The position numbers and the translations under genes are program-made. 64,000 nt of DNA. Source: Granulicella aggregans (GTDB taxonomy: Bacteria > Acidobacteriota > Terriglobia > Terriglobales > Acidobacteriaceae). Position 1 is the stretch's first letter. Every line of letters begins with the position of its first letter. The notes under the pieces are model-generated. The model was not told the origin of the DNA. It made no database searches and worked only from the letters and a program-made list of their open reading frames with translations. Where the stretch lies: contig NZ_JACHIP010000005.1 of assembly GCF_014203275.1 (NCBI RefSeq), positions 372,001-436,000 of the forward strand. The letters run 5' to 3'. Shown here in pieces: positions 17,730 to 26,844 of the stretch.

Positions 17730-19574
17730 TTACAGCTCGACAGGAGCGCTCGTTCCGCGCTTCGGTCGCCGGTTCGGCTGCAGTACCTTCTTGCGGATGC
17801 GCAGCGACTTCGGCGTTACCTCAACCAGCTCGTCGTCCGCGATGAACTCGATACACTGCTCCAGCGTGAACTGCTTGTAAGGCACCAGCCGCACAGCATC
17901 GTCCGAACCCGAAGCACGCATGTTCGAAAGCTTCTTCTCACGCACGCAGTTCACGTCGAGGTCGTTATCGCGCGAGTGCTCGCCGACGATCATGCCCTCG
18001 TACACCTCAACACCATCGGCCACAAACAGAATGCCGCGATCCTGGAGACCATCGAGCGCGTAAGCCGTCGTCGTTCCCTGACGGTCAGAGATCAGAGCGC
18101 CCGAAAGGCGCTGCGGAATCTCGCCCTGGTAGGCAATATAGCCATCAAGAATCGAGTTCATGATGATCGTTCCACGCGTCTCGGTCAGCATCTCCGAACG
18201 AAGCCCGATCAACCCGCGGCTGGGAATCCGGAACTCCATGCGAACCCGTCCCGAACCGTGGTTCGTCATCTTGTTCATCTCGCCTTTTCTCGGCCCAAGA
18301 CGCTCGATCACGGTTCCGACAAAGGTTTCCGGAACGTCGATCGAAAGCTGCTCAACCGGCTCCATCAAGTTGCCGTCAATCCGCTTCGTAACAATCTCCG
18401 GACGGCTCGCCATCAACTCGAAGCCTTCGCGACGCATCATCTCGATCAGAATTCCAAGCTGCAACTCGCCGCGGCCCAGCACCTTGAACGCATCCGGCGA
18501 TCCCGTGTCCTGCATCTTGATCGACACGTTCGTCAGCAGTTCCTTATCGAGACGATCCTTCAAGTTACGCGAGGTAACAAACTTGCCTTCACGTCCGGCA
18601 AACGGCCCGTTGTTCACGTTGAATTGGATCGCAATCGTCGGCTCGTCGATGATGATCGGAGGCAGCGGCTTCGGGTCTTCGATGTCGCAGAAGCTCTCAC
18701 CGATAAAGATGCCGGGAATACCCGCGATCGCAACGATGTCGCCAATCTGCGTCTCTTCGATATCCGTGCGCTTCAGCCCCGAAAAGCTGAACAGCTTCGT
18801 GATCTTGTGCTTGGTAAACGTTCCGTCGATCTTCGCGACACTGTATTCCTGGCCTGTCCGCATCGTTCCGTTGAAGACGCGACCGATAGCCAGACGTCCC
18901 AGATAGTCCGAGTAGTCGAGATTTGTCACTAGGATCTGCAGCGTACCTTCGGGGTCACCCTTGGACACGGGAATCGTCTGGATGATCTGCTCGAAGAGCG
19001 GTTGCAGGTCGACTCCGGGAATCGCCATATCGGACGTTGCCGTGCCTGCCTTACCATTCGTGTACATCACCGGGAAATCGAGCACGGACTCATCCGCGTC
19101 GAGGTCGATGAACAGGTCATAGACTTCATTCAATACTTCCTGAACGCGCGCGTCGGGCCGGTCAATTTTGTTGATGACCACCATCGGCGTAAGACCAGCC
19201 TCAAGCGCCTTCGAAAGCACATACCGCGTCTGCGGCAGCGGACCTTCCGAAGCATCGACCAGCAGCACAACGCCGTCGACCATCTTCAGTGCGCGCTCTA
19301 CCTCGCCGCCGAAGTCCGCGTGGCCCGGGGTGTCGACGATGTTGATCTTGTTGTCGTGGTAGTAAAGAGCGGTGTTCTTCGCCAGAATCGTAATTCCGCG
19401 CTCTTTTTCAAGGTCGTTCGAGTCCATCACGCGCTCGGTCAGCGCTTCGTTCGCACGGAACGTTCCGCTCTGACGCAACATGGCGTCCACAAGGGTGGTC
19501 TTGCCATGGTCGACGTGCGCGATGATTGCAATATTGAAGATTGGCTTAAGGGCGACTGCGGTCGGGCTGCTCAC
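17730..19574 (-). CDS. typA: TypA/BipA ribosome-associated translational GTPase
   Basis: The 614-residue protein starts at GTG with AGGATA upstream. The EF-G-like G domain shows G1 AHVDHGKTTL, the switch region ERGITILAKN, G3 DTPGHADFGGEV and G4 NKIDRPDA. The beta-barrel domain 2, EF-G-like domains III and V (RGLIGLRSEMLTETRG) and the BipA-specific C-terminal domain (REKKLSNMRASGSDD) follow. BipA binds the 70S ribosome and supports large-subunit assembly and growth in the cold or under stress. The length is normal and no residue is missing. It is a single-gene unit with its own terminator. Confidence 0.97.
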   Translation of the reverse strand: MSSPTAVALKPIFNIAIIAHVDHGKTTLVDAMLRQSGTFRANEALTERVMDSNDLEKERGITILAKNTALYYHDNKINIVDTPGHADFGGEVERALKMVDGVVLLVDASEGPLPQTRYVLSKALEAGLTPMVVINKIDRPDARVQEVLNEVYDLFIDLDADESVLDFPVMYTNGKAGTATSDMAIPGVDLQPLFEQIIQTIPVSKGDPEGTLQILVTNLDYSDYLGRLAIGRVFNGTMRTGQEYSVAKIDGTFTKHKITKLFSFSGLKRTDIEETQIGDIVAIAGIPGIFIGESFCDIEDPKPLPPIIIDEPTIAIQFNVNNGPFAGREGKFVTSRNLKDRLDKELLTNVSIKMQDTGSPDAFKVLGRGELQLGILIEMMRREGFELMASRPEIVTKRIDGNLMEPVEQLSIDVPETFVGTVIERLGPRKGEMNKMTNHGSGRVRMEFRIPSRGLIGLRSEMLTETRGTIIMNSILDGYIAYQGEIPQRLSGALISDRQGTTTAYALDGLQDRGILFVADGVEVYEGMIVGEHSRDNDLDVNCVREKKLSNMRASGSDDAVRLVPYKQFTLEQCIEFIADDELVEVTPKSLRIRKKVLQPNRRPKRGTSAPVEL

Positions 19575-19657
19575 TGCGAAGGTATCCTGTCTTGTTTGCG
19601 ATTTGGGCGCTTTTCGGGCGGTTCGGGTAGTACTAAATATGAAAATGCGCGGCTCTT

Positions 19658-21025
19658 TTAGTTTACCGCAGTTGGCGCGGTAGTTGCCGACGATTCCGCC
19701 GCTCCCGCAGCAGCAATCGCGTTTGCAGCCCCAGTCGCATCGAACGCCTTCAAGTCCACCTGCAGCTTCTCCCAGACCTTAGGCTTCTTCGCGTACCACT
19801 CTGGCTGGCTCCGCTTGCTGTAAAAGTCCACAAAGCTCTGTCTGACGTCTGCCTTCATCTGAGTTTTAGGATCATGGAGTAGCAGATCCAGCAGGCCGCC
19901 ATACGACTCATCCGCGAGCTGATACTCGCCAAACTGTGCCGGATGGCCCGTATCGAGATCGATCTCTTTCAACTCCGGTGCCGTCATCACCGTGGTCACC
20001 GAAGCAGTCTGCTGCGTCATCGCCTCAAGGTAGTGGTCATAACGGTCAACCGTATGGTTGATGCTCTTCAGATAAAGGTCCTGCTGCGCGGCGTCCGGCA
20101 CCTTCACCTGTAGCGACTTCAGTGGCCCCACCTTTGGCAGAATCCCGATAAAGAACGCCAGCACCCGCGTTCCGAAGCCCGGCTTCGCGTACTGCGTCCC
20201 GTAACTTTGCTCAAACTCCGTTCGCTTCAACCGGTAAACAAATTTCTTATGGTCGAACCCTGGATTCTCTTTCTCGATATCGCCCTTGTAGCTCACCAAC
20301 GCAACCTTGGTCATCTTCGGAATCAGGCTGCTAACCGCCCATCGGTAGCTCCCAATCGCCAGATCCTCGTTCTTCATAATCAAGTTCACCGGAACTCCGT
20401 ATGTCTCCATAAACGCCCGCTCCATCAGCGGCTTGGAGACCTGGAACCCGATGAAATCCCGGTAGTTCTCCTGCGAGTAGCGTCCGTGCGCCACCTCCAC
20501 CACATCGAACCCGAACTCCGTCCGCACATGCGCCACCGGGTTCTCGTCATAGGTCACAATCTGCCCAAATCGCGCCCGCAGCTTCGGATTCTGCTGCGAA
20601 GTCACCAGGTTGATCGTCGGATGCCCCTCCACGTCCCCGCAATAGTGGGCAAGCGCCCCCAACGCAAACGCAAACTCATTAGGGTCGTTCGACTCGCGAA
20701 TCATCGTCGAGACAAAATCTCCGCTGCGCACGTAATGCACCATGTCGGAGAACTGGTGGCTGCCAAATGGATAATAGCCAATGTCCTGGATGATCGACCC
20801 GCCATACGCATACGCATGCGCCATACGCAGCTGATCGTCGGTCAAACCCGGATACCGAGCCTTCAGAAGCGGCACAATCTGTGGCAGCCAAGCGAGATCT
20901 ACCACCTCTTCATGCGACAGCACCGAGTAGGCATCAGCCCGCCGCTCCGCGAGCAAAAGCAGTACAACAATAGCCAAGAGTAACGAGACGGCGCAATGCC
21001 CTATCGACCTTCGAGATGTTCGCAT
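19658..21025 (-). CDS. Secreted zinc-dependent phospholipase C-like protein
   Basis: The 455-residue protein has a signal peptide (LLLAIVVLLLLAERRADA) directly before AYSVLSHEEVVDLAW, which is how the Zn_dep_PLPC family (PF00882) begins. Histidines and acidic residues expected for metal binding are in LSHEE, MAHAYAYGG and HYCGDVEGHPTIN. Members act on phospholipids or are S1/P1-nuclease-like all-alpha metalloenzymes. The C-terminal third, with KEIDLDTGHPAQFG and a low-complexity Ala/Thr tail, is not assigned. No neighbour suggests a specific substrate. Catalytic activity is inferred from the fold only. Confidence 0.75.
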   Translation of the reverse strand: MRTSRRSIGHCAVSLLLAIVVLLLLAERRADAYSVLSHEEVVDLAWLPQIVPLLKARYPGLTDDQLRMAHAYAYGGSIIQDIGYYPFGSHQFSDMVHYVRSGDFVSTMIRESNDPNEFAFALGALAHYCGDVEGHPTINLVTSQQNPKLRARFGQIVTYDENPVAHVRTEFGFDVVEVAHGRYSQENYRDFIGFQVSKPLMERAFMETYGVPVNLIMKNEDLAIGSYRWAVSSLIPKMTKVALVSYKGDIEKENPGFDHKKFVYRLKRTEFEQSYGTQYAKPGFGTRVLAFFIGILPKVGPLKSLQVKVPDAAQQDLYLKSINHTVDRYDHYLEAMTQQTASVTTVMTAPELKEIDLDTGHPAQFGEYQLADESYGGLLDLLLHDPKTQMKADVRQSFVDFYSKRSQPEWYAKKPKVWEKLQVDLKAFDATGAANAIAAAGAAESSATTAPTAVN

Positions 21026-21154
21026 TCGCTTGAAACCCTCGTCCGGGGGTCAACCCGTCTCCGCCCGATTCTACTGATTCGGATGCCGTTTCTCATACAG
21101 CTGCAAGCGCGCAGGCTAAAGATTGGTGATAATAAAAACAGGAGACCGCGCGCT

Positions 21155-21787
21155 ATGCCCCTGCAACCCGCCACCGAGACCCACCCCCTTCACACCTCCA
21201 TCGGGGACTTCGTCGCCGGCCTCAAGGAACTCGAGCGCGACCTCATCACAAAGGACCGCATCGCCAAGTACATGGCCGCCATGCCCCTCCGCGCAGAAGC
21301 CCTCAAGAATTACGTATGGTGGCGGGATAGCTTCTACACCCGCAACCTCATCTACCGCGACGATCTCTTCGAGGTCATGACCATCTGCTGGTCGCCTGGC
21401 CAGAAGACCGCCATCCACACCCACAACGGCCAGCTTGGCTGGATGACCGTCGCCCAGGGCGAGGTTGTCACCCACGAGTACAAGCACGGGAGCTGCAACG
21501 CCCCCGAGAACCAGAACGTCGTCAACATCGACTGTCTCGGCGGCGCCACCGAGCTTCAGCTCGACCGCATCGGCTCCGTCGCCTGCGCCGAAGGCACCGG
21601 CATGGTCACCGTCGATAAGCTCCAGACCATCCATCAGATCGAAAACGCAGGCTCGACCGGCTGCGTCAGCCTCCACGTCTACTCGAAACCCTTTGACTCC
21701 TGCATCGCCTTCGACCTCGACAAGCAGCGCTGCTACCGCCGCAACCTAAGCTACTTCAGCAAAGACGGCCAACAGATCCAGTCGTAA
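21155..21787 (+). CDS. Cysteine dioxygenase, type I family
   Basis: The ATG at 21155 has CAGGAGA about 9 bases upstream; the open frame before it is not coding-like. The 210-residue cupin has the iron ligands in TAIHTHNGQLG (His88, His90) and TIHQIENAG (His160), with VYSKPF matching the conserved Tyr region of the family. Type I cysteine dioxygenases oxidise L-cysteine to cysteine sulfinate in the cytoplasm, controlling cysteine level and feeding taurine or sulfate formation. A related 3-mercaptopropionate dioxygenase activity is possible, since bacterial members differ in substrate. It stands alone between two minus-strand genes. Confidence 0.85.
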   Translation: MPLQPATETHPLHTSIGDFVAGLKELERDLITKDRIAKYMAAMPLRAEALKNYVWWRDSFYTRNLIYRDDLFEVMTICWSPGQKTAIHTHNGQLGWMTVAQGEVVTHEYKHGSCNAPENQNVVNIDCLGGATELQLDRIGSVACAEGTGMVTVDKLQTIHQIENAGSTGCVSLHVYSKPFDSCIAFDLDKQRCYRRNLSYFSKDGQQIQS

Positions 21788-21805
21788 ACTCGCTCCTTCA
21801 AGAAT

Positions 21806-21855
21806 CGTCATCCGACCAGAGCAAAGCGCAGTGGAGAGACCCCGAATTTCGTCTC
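21806..21855. repeat. GTCAT repeat, family C copy 2
   Basis: CGTCATCCGACCAGAGC, then GCAGTGGAGAGACCCCGAAT and TTCGTC. It lies directly before a family A copy. Confidence 0.7.
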
Positions 21856-21875
21856 CTCATAAACAGCCGCAACTC

Positions 21876-21915
21876 TGTGCACCATTCATCGTGGCACTAT
21901 CGCGATGGATGGGCC
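21876..21915. repeat. Hairpin repeat, family A copy 4
   Basis: GTGCACCATTCATCGTGG pairs with CGCGATGGATGG. It lies between cysteine dioxygenase and the convergent esterase gene. Confidence 0.75.
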
Positions 21916-21927
21916 GCGCCACAACTC

Positions 21928-22956
21928 TCACTCCTCAATCATCCCAATCGTCTTCAACCACCTTTCCACCAACTCCGGCCACCCGGTCGCCGGATACTTC
22001 GTCCTCCGCAGCCCGAACGCGTGCCCGCCCTCCGCGTAGGTATGAAACTCTACCTTCACCCCAGCCTTCTCTAGCGTCGCATAGTAGGTCAGCGAGTCCC
22101 ACACCGTATCGACATGGTCATTCTCGTTCTGCAATAAGAACGTCGGCGGCGTCTGCTTCGTAATGTGGCTGGCAATATCCGGATTCAGGCCCAATGTCCC
22201 TTCCTTCACCGACAGATGCCCGGGATACAGCGCGACCGCAAAGTCCGGACGGCAGCTCTCTTTATCCACCGCATCGACCGCCAGATAGAGCCTCTTTCCA
22301 AAGTGAACGCTGGTCGCCGCCACAAGATGTCCGCCTGCCGAGAACCCAAGCACCCCGATCTTATGCGGATCGATCTTCCACTCCGCCGCATGAAATCGGA
22401 CCAGCCCAATCGTCCGCTGCGCATCGTCCAGCGCAATCTTCGACTGCGGATACGCTCCCCAGTACGGCGCGGACCGAGGCGCGGGAACACGGTACTTCAG
22501 CAGAACGCAGGTAACGCCTTTCGACACCAGCCAATCGCAAGCCTCCGTCCCTTCCAGGTCAATCGCGAGAACCTCATATCCCCCGCCCGGAAACACGATC
22601 ACCGCCGCGCCGGTATTCTTCCCTTTCGGCGGATAAAGCGTCATCGTCGGTCGCGTGACATCACTGATATAGAGCCATGGTCGCCCCGCAACCAACTCCT
22701 TTGTCTCCGTCTTCGTCGTTTCCGGATTCTTGGCAGGCCGCGCGTCCGGCACCGCTCCCGGCCAGATGGGCATCTGCGTGTGTCCCGCCGAGGGCTGCCA
22801 CTCCACCTCCTGCGCGTTTAACGAGCTGAATCCCCATCCAACTAGCAGCACAATGACCGACGCCGCACGCATCGCGCGCAGTATCCGCCGCCTCCACTTC
22901 GACTTATATCGGACCAACTTCCAGCGTTCTGCCATGGGCATCTCGCGGAGTCGCAC
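21928..22956 (-). CDS. Secreted alpha/beta hydrolase (acetyl-xylan-esterase-like)
   Basis: The GTG at 22956 has AAGAGG upstream; ATG codons at 22941 and 22935 are close alternatives. A basic N-terminus leads to a hydrophobic export segment (AASVIVLLVGWGFSS, ending LNAQ). The hydrolase shows an oxyanion-loop stretch FPGGGYEV, the nucleophile elbow GFSAGGH (Ser206), an acid candidate in NENDHVDT and the catalytic His in GGHAFGLR. This pattern fits the BD-FAE/acetyl esterase group that removes acetyl or feruloyl groups from plant polysaccharides. It is divergent from the ATP-grasp operon. The exact ester substrate is not determined. Confidence 0.8.
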   Translation of the reverse strand: MRLREMPMAERWKLVRYKSKWRRRILRAMRAASVIVLLVGWGFSSLNAQEVEWQPSAGHTQMPIWPGAVPDARPAKNPETTKTETKELVAGRPWLYISDVTRPTMTLYPPKGKNTGAAVIVFPGGGYEVLAIDLEGTEACDWLVSKGVTCVLLKYRVPAPRSAPYWGAYPQSKIALDDAQRTIGLVRFHAAEWKIDPHKIGVLGFSAGGHLVAATSVHFGKRLYLAVDAVDKESCRPDFAVALYPGHLSVKEGTLGLNPDIASHITKQTPPTFLLQNENDHVDTVWDSLTYYATLEKAGVKVEFHTYAEGGHAFGLRRTKYPATGWPELVERWLKTIGMIEE

Positions 22957-23041
22957 AGGGCCTCTTCAGAATGCACGCAATCCCGTCCGCACCTGTTAAT
23001 GAGACAGATCCCCGCCAATATGCTCTATACTCAAAACTTCC

Positions 23042-24508
23042 ATGAACCCATCCCAGACGAACCAGTTCGCGCATCCTGCACTGAAGAATTACCTGCTGGA
23101 CCATGCCTACGACGAGATGTTCGCCGGTGAAAACGAGCTTCACCCCCACTACGAGCCTCTGCTCGAGCTCTTCAACACCCTCTCGAAGGAAGAACTCCGT
23201 CGCCGCAAGAACTCCGCCGACGTCAGCTTCCTCAACCAGGGCATCACCTTCACCGTCTACGGTCGCGATGAAGGTACTGAGCGCATCTTCCCCTACGACC
23301 TGCTCCCGCGCATCATCACCAGCGCCGAGTGGGCCACGGTCGAACGCGGTCTCACCCAGCGCATCACCGCGCTCAATCTCTTCCTCAAAGACATCTACAA
23401 CGAAGGCCGAATCCTCGAAGACGGCATCGTTCCCCGCGACGTCGTCTATAGCTGCAAGCACTTCCGCCGCCAGATGATCGGCCTGCAGGTCCCGCGCAAC
23501 GTCTACATAGCCATCTGCGGCACCGACCTCATCCGCATGGAGAACGGCGAGTTTGTCGTTCTCGAAGACAATCTCCGCGTCCCCTCGGGCGTCAGTTATA
23601 TGCTGACCAACCGCCGCGTCATGAAGCGGATCTTCCCCCAACTCTTCCGCAGCTACAACGTCCGCCCCATCGAGCAATACACCCAACTCCTGCTAGGCAC
23701 CCTGCGCTCACTCGCCCCTGAAGGGAGACCAGAGCCCAACATCGTTCTACTCTCGCCGGGCGTCTTCAACTCCGCCTACTTTGAGCACGCCTACCTCGCC
23801 CGTCAGATGGGCATCGAGCTCGTCGAAGGCCGCGACCTCGTCACCCACGACAACATCGTCTACATGCGCACCACCAGCGGCCTGCGCCGCGTCGACGTCA
23901 TCTACCGTCGTGTCGACGACGACTTCATCGACCCCCTGGCCTTTCGCGGCGATTCCATCCTCGGCGTCTCCGGCCTCTTCAACGCCTACCGCGCCGGAAA
24001 CGTCACCCTCGCCAATGCCTTCGGCACCGGCGTCGCCGACGATAAGGCCCTCTACGCCTATGTTCCCGACATCATCAAGTACTACCTCTCGGAAGAGCCT
24101 GTCCTCCAGAACGTCAAGACCTACCTGCTTACCGACAAGAAATCCCGCCAGCACGTCCTCCAGAATCTGGACAAGCTCGTCGTCAAAGCAGTAGGCGAGA
24201 GCGGCGGCTACGGTATGTTGATCGGCCCGCAATCCACCAAGGCCGAACAGGCAGAGTTTGCCGCCAAAATCGAGGCCGACCCGCGCAACTATATTGCGCA
24301 ACCGACCATTTCCTTCTCCCGCGCCCCATGCCTCATCGGCGACGAACTCCAGCCCCGCCACGTCGACCTCCGCCCCTACGTCCTCTATGGTGACAAGGTC
24401 ACCATCGTCCCCGGCGGCCTCACCCGCGTTGCTCTAAAAAAAGGCTCCCTAGTAGTCAACTCCTCGCAAGGCGGAGGCAGCAAAGACACCTGGGTCCTAA
24501 GCCAGTAG
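23042..24508 (+). CDS. Circularly permuted ATP-grasp protein (DUF404/DUF407 type)
   Basis: The 488-residue cytoplasmic protein matches the circularly permuted ATP-grasp family by motifs such as NQGITFTVYGRDEGTERIFP, VVLEDNLRVPSGVSYML, VKAVGESGGYGMLIGP and the end segment VVNSSQGGGSKDTWVL. ATP-grasp enzymes form amide or ester bonds through an acyl phosphate. Comparative genomics places this family with alpha-E and transglutaminase-like proteins in a proposed peptide-ligation or peptide-processing system, and both partners follow here. The reaction has not been established, to my knowledge. Confidence 0.9.
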   Translation: MNPSQTNQFAHPALKNYLLDHAYDEMFAGENELHPHYEPLLELFNTLSKEELRRRKNSADVSFLNQGITFTVYGRDEGTERIFPYDLLPRIITSAEWATVERGLTQRITALNLFLKDIYNEGRILEDGIVPRDVVYSCKHFRRQMIGLQVPRNVYIAICGTDLIRMENGEFVVLEDNLRVPSGVSYMLTNRRVMKRIFPQLFRSYNVRPIEQYTQLLLGTLRSLAPEGRPEPNIVLLSPGVFNSAYFEHAYLARQMGIELVEGRDLVTHDNIVYMRTTSGLRRVDVIYRRVDDDFIDPLAFRGDSILGVSGLFNAYRAGNVTLANAFGTGVADDKALYAYVPDIIKYYLSEEPVLQNVKTYLLTDKKSRQHVLQNLDKLVVKAVGESGGYGMLIGPQSTKAEQAEFAAKIEADPRNYIAQPTISFSRAPCLIGDELQPRHVDLRPYVLYGDKVTIVPGGLTRVALKKGSLVVNSSQGGGSKDTWVLSQ

Positions 24509-24594
24509 CTTTCGGCGCGAAGCGCGTCCAGCGTACGCAGTACCGCCCGCCCGGCGTTAGGGCGCATCTGTATCTTGTTTAGGAGGGTTGCACA

Positions 24595-25581
24595 TTGCTG
24601 TCACGCGTAGCTGATTCCCTCTACTGGATGTCCCGTTACCTCGAGCGCGCCGAGCACATCACGCGCCTCATCGAGGTGAACCTCAACCTCATGCTCGACG
24701 AGTCCGCCGTGTCCGCCGAGCGCCGCTGGCAGCGCGTTCTCCTAGCCCTCGGCAACCCCAAGGACATCGAGTGGAGCGGCGATCCGTACTCCCTCACCTA
24801 CGAGCTCACCTTCGACACATCCTTCAAGGGCTCCGTCATCTCCTGCATCATCAACGCTCGCGAGAACTCCCGCCACGTCCGCGAGCAGATCTCGACCGAA
24901 ATGTGGCACCGCCTCAACAGCCTCTATCTCGAAGTCACGCGTCCCGGCATGCAGGCAGACATGCTCGCCGACGCGAAGAACTCCAACACCGAGCGCCAGA
25001 CCGAGTTCCTCCAGCGCGTCATGGAAGCCGTCCACCAGTTCCAGGGTGTCACCGACTCCACCATGAGCCACGGCGAAGGCTGGCAGTTTATCCAGGTCGG
25101 CCGCTACATCGAACGCGCCTCCGCCACCGCCAAGCTCCTCGAGGCCTATCACGAAGACCTATGGAAGCTCCCCGAACAGCTCCCCGGCGGCAATGAATAC
25201 CTCGACTGGATGGGACTGCTCCGCTCCGCCACCGCCTTCGAAGCCTATTGCAAGGTCTACACCGCCGACCTTACTCCGGATCGCATCCTTGAGTTCCTCC
25301 TCCTGGACGAAGAGTTCCCCCACTCCCTCCGCTTCGCCATTGACAGCCTCCAGCACTCGCTCGAGGCCATCCATGCAGAGAGCGGAAAGCAGCGTACGCT
25401 GCACCTCAGCCGGCTTGCCGGACGTCTGCAGGCAGGTCTAAGCTTCAACCGTGTCGAAGACATCCTGGAGCAAGGTGTCATCGCCTACCTTCAAACCATC
25501 CAGGCCCAGTGCCGGGAGATCCACGAGACCATCTTCGAAATCTACGTCGACTACTCCATCCAGGCAGCCCTCGCAGGCTAG
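24595..25581 (+). CDS. Alpha-E domain protein (DUF403)
   Basis: The start is TTG, decided by AGGAGGG (24581-24587), eight bases upstream, and by the conserved beginning LSRVADSLYWMSRYLERAEH. The 328-residue protein is all alpha, with HGEGWQFIQVGRYIERASAT and LLLDEEFPHSLRFAIDSLQ as recognisable family segments rich in conserved Glu and Arg. The alpha-E domain is found almost only with circularly permuted ATP-grasp and transglutaminase genes. Its function is unknown; a helper or second catalytic unit for peptide modification has been proposed. It is the second gene of the operon, ~85 bp after the ATP-grasp gene. Confidence 0.9.
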   Translation: MLSRVADSLYWMSRYLERAEHITRLIEVNLNLMLDESAVSAERRWQRVLLALGNPKDIEWSGDPYSLTYELTFDTSFKGSVISCIINARENSRHVREQISTEMWHRLNSLYLEVTRPGMQADMLADAKNSNTERQTEFLQRVMEAVHQFQGVTDSTMSHGEGWQFIQVGRYIERASATAKLLEAYHEDLWKLPEQLPGGNEYLDWMGLLRSATAFEAYCKVYTADLTPDRILEFLLLDEEFPHSLRFAIDSLQHSLEAIHAESGKQRTLHLSRLAGRLQAGLSFNRVEDILEQGVIAYLQTIQAQCREIHETIFEIYVDYSIQAALAG

Positions 25582-25721
25582 ACCGAGTGGGTAAAACATC
25601 GAATTCGTTGGCTTCCTCTTCCCCCGACGCGAGAGACTCCAACCAAGCAGCCAGTTCATGGCAGACGGCCAAAAAAATGAACTCTGGACTCCTCTTCTCG
25701 CTCGACGAAGTGAGGCTACCC

Positions 25722-26708
25722 ATGTACTACTCAATCCGCCATCTCACCAAGTTCCTCTATAGCAACTCGGTCAGCGAAAGCATGATGGAGACTCGCATGC
25801 ACCCCCGCAGCGACCAGAACCAGCGCTGCCTCACCTTCCATCTCTCCGTCAGCCCGCGCTGCCGTGTCTTCAGCTATCGCGACCACCTCGCCAACCACGT
25901 CCACCACTTCGACATCCCCGGTCAACACGGCCAGCTCGTCATCGTCGCTGAATCCCTCGTCGAAGTTCAGCCTTCCGCTCCCGTCCCCTCATTCCTCGCT
26001 CCCGGCGCATGGGAGGAACTCGACGAGATCGTGCAGAACGGCGACTACTGGGAGATGCTCCTCCCCAGCGAATTCTGCGAACCCACCCCCCTCCTCGACA
26101 AACTCGCCGCCGACCTCAATGTCCGCCGCCGCGATGACCCGCTCATGGTCCTCCACGATCTCAATGAGCGCCTCTATCGCTACTTCGATTACGTCCCCAA
26201 ATCCACCAAGGTCGACTCCCCCATCGACGTAGCTCTCACATCGCGCAAGGGTGTCTGCCAGGACTTCGCGCACGTCATGATCACCCTAGTCCGGTCGAAG
26301 CTCCGAATCCCCTGCCGCTACGTCAGCGGCTACCTCTACCACGGTCAGCTCGATACCGACCGCTCCGCGAACTCCGCCACCCACGCCTGGATCGAAGCCC
26401 TCGTCCCACAGCTGGGCTGGGTCGGCTTCGACCCCACCAACCTCCTCGTTGCTGGAGACCGCCACATCCGCACCGCCATCGGCCGCGACTACGCCGACGT
26501 CCCACCCACCCATGGCATGTTCCGAGGCCGCGCCGGCAGCGAGCTCACCGTCGCCGTCCGCGTCACGCCCAGCGAAGGCACTTCCTCGCTCGACCAGGAA
26601 CTTCCCGTCCCCGAGGACTGGTCGACACTGGTCGAAAAGGCGAGCGCCCTGCCCGATCAGCCACCACCCCTTACCCGTCATCAGCAGATGGCCCAGCAGC
26701 AACAGTAG
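25722..26708 (+). CDS. Transglutaminase-like cysteine protease of the ATP-grasp operon
   Basis: The ATG at 25722 starts the conserved N-terminal beta domain (MYYSIRHLTKFLYSNSVSES, the transglutaminase N-terminal domain). The upstream part of the open frame is noncoding. The papain-like core has a complete triad: Cys179 in SRKGVCQDFAH, His221 in ATHAWIEAL and Asp237 in GWVGFDPTN. Members of this branch are thought to act as peptidases or amidases, not as protein cross-linkers. It is 328 residues, of normal length, with no signal peptide, third in line after the ATP-grasp and alpha-E genes (gap ~140 bp). Confidence 0.9.
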   Translation: MYYSIRHLTKFLYSNSVSESMMETRMHPRSDQNQRCLTFHLSVSPRCRVFSYRDHLANHVHHFDIPGQHGQLVIVAESLVEVQPSAPVPSFLAPGAWEELDEIVQNGDYWEMLLPSEFCEPTPLLDKLAADLNVRRRDDPLMVLHDLNERLYRYFDYVPKSTKVDSPIDVALTSRKGVCQDFAHVMITLVRSKLRIPCRYVSGYLYHGQLDTDRSANSATHAWIEALVPQLGWVGFDPTNLLVAGDRHIRTAIGRDYADVPPTHGMFRGRAGSELTVAVRVTPSEGTSSLDQELPVPEDWSTLVEKASALPDQPPPLTRHQQMAQQQQ

Positions 26709-26844
26709 CGTCCCATGAGATTGAGGAAAGCATGTTGTAAAAAACGTCACCTTATTATTGGGCGGAAGCAAAGACTTATTGCCAGCGAGCCAGCGAAATG
26801 GTTATCTTCACAGAGTCAGCGACCTAATTCGATGGTGGGCCCTC

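Noticed and set aside
17643..18932. 429-codon plus-strand frame opposite typA
   Set aside because: It runs through the typA terminator and antisense to typA, with a composition typical of shadow frames.
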